Shown here one piece after another: positions 61,407 through 64,000 of a stretch of DNA of 64,000 bases. This stretch comes from an uncultured Dialister sp. (GTDB lineage Bacteria; Bacillota; Negativicutes; Veillonellales; Dialisteraceae): assembly GCA_934178345.1 (NCBI GenBank), contig CAKPQG010000008.1:1-64000 (forward strand), given 5' to 3'. The first letter of the stretch is position 1. Each line of letters starts with the position of its first letter. A program made the position numbers and the translations under genes. Under the pieces are notes generated by a model. It did no database searches. It was given only the letters and a program-made list of their open reading frames with translations, and was not told where the DNA came from.

Positions 61407-62246
61407 ATGGAAGATCCCAATTATGAACAGACGGATATTTTTGCATTCATGATGGAGAAGCCGGCGGGAAAGAAGCCAAAGGCGCGTACAAAGAAGGCGG
61501 CTGTCTCGGAAGAAGCGTCGCTCTTTGGCGAAAAAATGGCAGAGGAGAAGAAACCGGCTCGCGCAAAGAAGGCTTCTCCGAAAGCGTCTGCCTCTACCGT
61601 GAAGGCAGAGACGTCACCAAAAGCAGCACCGAAAAAAGCAGCAGAGGAGAACGTGAATGAGCCAGCAAAGCGCAGCTGGCGGGAAAAATTCTGGGAATTC
61701 GACATCACCCATCCCTCGCAGGACATCAAAGATACGATGAAGGAGGCGCTTCTGGCTGACGGCTTCATGAAGCGCGAGGCAAATAAAGTCTTCAAGGGGC
61801 TTTTCTTCAAGGAAAAAATCTTCAATACAAAGAACCAGGCGCTCGAGTATTTAGAGAGCGTCCCGACTTCGTATGCGGTGAAGTACAAGATCGGGATCGA
61901 GCCTTCGCCCAAGATGATCGCTCTTGCCAAACGTCTCAAAGAAAAGGAAGAGCGTCTCGCCGCTTATAAGGAGACACAGAATGAGAAAAAGTTCGCGGGG
62001 GACTTCATCACCTGCCCGCACTGCCATTCGCGTGTGAATGCAGACTTCGTAAAGCCGCCGCTCTGTCCGGTGTGTGGCGATGACATGCGCTCGGATACCG
62101 CGGTGAAGACCATCCGCGCTCTTGAAGAGACGGTGGCGGATCTCAGGAAGCGCTACGAGGATACCGCAAGGAAGTACAACAGCAAATTCACCGGCGGGGA
62201 GAAGTGGATCATTCGCCTTGTGAATCCGTTCTGGGAAGAAAAGTAG
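61407..62246 (+). CDS. Hypothetical protein with Lys/Ala-rich linker and zinc ribbon
   Basis: A 279-aa protein I do not recognise. Residues 18-90 are a histone-H1-like K/A/P/E-rich tract (KKPKARTKKAA, KKASPKAS). A structured helical part follows (WREKFWEFDITHPSQDIKDTMKEALLADGF). A four-cysteine zinc ribbon is at C203, C206, C220 and C223 (CPHC...CPVC). A C-terminal coiled helix (TIRALEETVADLRKRYEDTARKY) ends it. The basic linker plus ribbon suggest nucleic-acid binding, by inference. ATG 61407 has AAAGGAGG. Confidence 0.7.
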   Translation: MEDPNYEQTDIFAFMMEKPAGKKPKARTKKAAVSEEASLFGEKMAEEKKPARAKKASPKASASTVKAETSPKAAPKKAAEENVNEPAKRSWREKFWEFDITHPSQDIKDTMKEALLADGFMKREANKVFKGLFFKEKIFNTKNQALEYLESVPTSYAVKYKIGIEPSPKMIALAKRLKEKEERLAAYKETQNEKKFAGDFITCPHCHSRVNADFVKPPLCPVCGDDMRSDTAVKTIRALEETVADLRKRYEDTARKYNSKFTGGEKWIIRLVNPFWEEK

Positions 62247-62550
62247 GAAATGCTGGAGTGACAGGTGACAAGGAAGTAGTAGCTAGGGATTAGTAGCTAG
62301 GGATTAGGGGGTTCGAGTGACTAGTGACTAGTGACTGGTGACTAGTGACTGGTGACTAGGGACTAGACGTTAGACATTAGACGTCAGACATCAGACATCT
62401 GGAGCCTAAAGTCACGAAGTCTCCTAGTCTCCAAGTCTCAAGCGGGTATCGCTCCATAAATATTGCGGCGAAGCCGCCACCACAACCATGAACCATGAAC
62501 CATGAACCCTGAACCCTGAACCCCGAACCCCGAACCCTGCCCCCCATACC
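62247..62550. repeat. Repeat mosaic upstream of the aminotransferase
   Basis: GTAGCTA/GGGATTA, GTGACTA/GTGACTG heptamers (62310-62362), AGACATT/AGACATC, TCTCCTAG, GGTATCGCTCC, GCGGCGAAGCCGCCACCAC, and ATGAACC, GAACCCT, GAACCCC heptamers. Confidence 0.83.
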
Positions 62551-62579
62551 TTGAACCTTCCACCCCATTGCTTTATAAT
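62551..62579 (+). promoter_or_regulatory. Aminotransferase promoter with -35 box inside a TTGAACC repeat
   Basis: TTGAAC, 17-base spacer, TATAAT. The -35 hexamer is the last unit of the GAACC heptamer array. Confidence 0.7.
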
Positions 62580-62610
62580 AAAGTAGTCGAATTTCATATC
62601 ACTGACAACG

Positions 62611-62647
62611 AAGTCCATGGCAAAGTAGTTTTGCCGTGGACTTTTTT
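62611..62647 (+). promoter_or_regulatory. 5' leader hairpin with T-run (attenuator-like)
   Basis: AAGTCCATGGCAAA pairs with TTTTGCCGTGGACTT (one mismatch) followed by TTTTT, 31 bases after the -10 box and about 29 before the start codon. Full transcription would need readthrough. Confidence 0.7.
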
Positions 62648-62675
62648 CGAAGCGAAGGCTTCAGGAAGGAAGACT

Positions 62676-63926
62676 ATGTACAGTATGGCAGCACCCCATG
62701 CGAAGGGGAAAAGCGCAGAGGATAATATTTTTGCCGCAAACAACCGCGCGATCGCGCTGGCGGAGAAGATCGGCACAGAGAATGTGGTGAATGCGACCGT
62801 CGGCTCCATTCTGGATGAAGATGGCAGCCTTGTCGTGCTGGATGTGGTGAAAGAGGCTCTCTCGGCTCTTACGCCGAAGGAAATGTGCGCGTATGCACCG
62901 ATTCAGGGATATCGCGCTTTTCTGGATGCCTGCATCGACCAGTGCTTCGGCAAGTCGCGTCCGGAGGGCTACATCGATGCCTGCTCGACCCCCGGCGGCA
63001 CGGGTGTGCTGCATCATGTGGTGCATAACTACTCGGAGGTGGGAGACGAGGTCCTCATCTCTGACTGGCACTGGGGCGCCTATGACAGCCTGATCGATGA
63101 CAACAACCGCAAGGTGCGCACCTTCTCTCTTCTGACAGAGGACGGTCATTTCCATACGGCAGATTTCAAGGACAAGGTGGAAGATATCCTCTCTCGTCAG
63201 GACAATATCGTCATCATCCTGAATGGCATCGCGAACAATCCGACGGGCTACTGCCTCTCGAATGAGGAATGGCAGGCAGCCATCGATGTATTGAAAGAAG
63301 CGGTCCGGGATGAAACGAAGAAGGCGATCCTCATTCCGGATGTGGCTTACCTTGACTACAGCGGCGAGAAAGAGGAATGCAGAAAGTTCTTCCGTCTCTT
63401 CGGCGGTCTTCCGAAGAATATTCTGACGGTCTGTGCCTACACCCTGTCCAAGGGCTTCACCATGTATGGACAGCGCATGGGTGCGATGATCGGGATTTCC
63501 TCCGATAAGGATGTCATCAAAGAATTCGTAGACATCAACCAGTACGCCAGCCGTGCGACATGGTCGAACTGCAACAGTGCGGCGCAGAATGCGATGATCC
63601 GCATTTGCAGCGACGATGAAAAAATCAAAGCGCTCGATGCAGAGCGCGCGAAGTATTTCCAGCTCATTCAGGACAGAGCGGCGATCTTCATGAAAGAAGC
63701 GAAAGAGGAAGGCGTGAAATTCGTCCCCTACATTTCCGGATTCTTCATCACCATCCCGGTCACCAAGTCGCAGGCCGTCTGCGACTATCTGGAAAAGGAG
63801 CATGTCTTCATGGTACCGCTGAAGAAAGGCATCCGCCTCGCCGTCTGCTCCGTCTCGAAACCCAAGATGGCCGGCCTTGCCCACAAGCTCGCCATCGCGA
63901 TCAAAGAAGCAGGCGCGGAGCAGTGA
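62676..63926 (+). CDS. PLP-dependent class I/II aminotransferase
   Basis: A 416-aa fold-type I enzyme. PLP-binding residues are visible: N188 (NNPTGYC), D222 (PDVAYLDY) and Schiff-base K259 (TLSKGFTMYGQRMG). TPGGTGVLHHVVHNY forms the phosphate-binding turn. The overall pattern is near the aspartate/aromatic aminotransferases; substrate is not certain. ATG 62676 follows AGGAAGG. Its promoter is repeat-associated and its leader has a terminator-like hairpin. The TGA stop is the first base triplet of a GTGACTA heptamer array. Confidence 0.87.
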   Translation: MYSMAAPHAKGKSAEDNIFAANNRAIALAEKIGTENVVNATVGSILDEDGSLVVLDVVKEALSALTPKEMCAYAPIQGYRAFLDACIDQCFGKSRPEGYIDACSTPGGTGVLHHVVHNYSEVGDEVLISDWHWGAYDSLIDDNNRKVRTFSLLTEDGHFHTADFKDKVEDILSRQDNIVIILNGIANNPTGYCLSNEEWQAAIDVLKEAVRDETKKAILIPDVAYLDYSGEKEECRKFFRLFGGLPKNILTVCAYTLSKGFTMYGQRMGAMIGISSDKDVIKEFVDINQYASRATWSNCNSAAQNAMIRICSDDEKIKALDAERAKYFQLIQDRAAIFMKEAKEEGVKFVPYISGFFITIPVTKSQAVCDYLEKEHVFMVPLKKGIRLAVCSVSKPKMAGLAHKLAIAIKEAGAEQ

Positions 63927-64000
63927 CTAGTGACTAGTGACTAGTGACTGGTGACTAGTGACTAGGAGACTAGGAGACTAGGAGACTAGGAGACATCAGA
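63927..64000. repeat. Heptamer and octamer array at the window edge
   Basis: Eight or so CTAGTGA/GTGACTG heptamers starting at the aminotransferase stop codon, then GACTAGGA octamers and ACATCAGA; continues beyond the window. Confidence 0.88.

Overview
Organism. The window reads as chromosome of a Negativicutes member (Veillonellales-like, possibly Dialister). This is inference from gene content: a tandem CobT pair resembling Sporomusa/Veillonella ArsAB, a tartrate dehydratase TtdAB pair, an OadB-type sodium pump subunit, malonate transport and transferase genes, CIRCE-controlled groESL, and sigma-A promoters close to TTGACA-N17-TATAAT. No phage, plasmid, CRISPR or transposase gene was found.

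Layout. 0-2 kb: ttdAB and tRNA-Ser. 2.5-9 kb: YitT membrane protein, VOC protein, tcdA, a C39-like protein, a secreted protein, a beta-CASP-like metallo-hydrolase, a universal stress protein. 9.5-18 kb: rpoD, rplS, trmL-ylbF-murB, groSL, an RlmI-type methyltransferase. 18.2-20.3 kb (minus): aldehyde dehydrogenase and a DUF2939 protein. 20.9-23.8 kb: overlapping operon of two CobT paralogues (ArsAB-like) and a divergent LarC-like protein. 24.8-25.7 kb: ten tRNA genes. 26-31.5 kb: polA, coaE, a lytic transglycosylase, an unknown protein. 32-41 kb: rimP-nusA-ylxR-L7Ae-infB-rbfA-nrnA-truB-ribF, the classical translation/RNA cluster. 41.2-48.6 kb: dicarboxylate/amino-acid symporter; FlK-like thioesterase, 50-aa membrane protein and OadB-type pump subunit; then a lower-GC block with a HutP-like antiterminator, an AtoE-like transporter and an amidase. 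48.6-51.8 kb (minus): LytT/LytS two-component pair split by about 620 bp of repeats. 52.5-55.9 kb: madL, madM, mdcA. 56.4-60.7 kb (minus): two FIST-GGDEF paralogues. 61.4-63.9 kb: a zinc-ribbon protein and an aminotransferase.

What stands out. Roughly a fifth of the window is intergenic, and most of that is a mosaic of repeats. Nearly all tandem arrays have a 7-bp period (GTGACTA, GGGATTA, GAACCCT, GTCTGAT, GAGAAAT, GGAATTA, AAGTCAC, CTCCTAA), like the heptameric STRR arrays of cyanobacteria. They alternate with several dispersed modules. At many genes the stop codon lies inside or next to a heptamer unit, read on the coding strand. Six copies of a palindrome based on AAGGAAACGCTGATT are present, one in the rpoD leader. 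A 237-bp segment with 20-bp perfect inverted ends occurs twice, and its core is inverted relative to its flanks between the two copies. Seven genes have a short hairpin just downstream of the promoter.

How genes may work together. ttdAB, madLM, mdcA, the OadB-type subunit and the symporter point to metabolism of small dicarboxylates, but only scattered parts of any sodium-pumping decarboxylase are here. HutP-terminator-atoE-amidase looks like a metabolite-gated antitermination unit. The CobT-CobT-LarC-like operon may make an unusual cobamide lower ligand.
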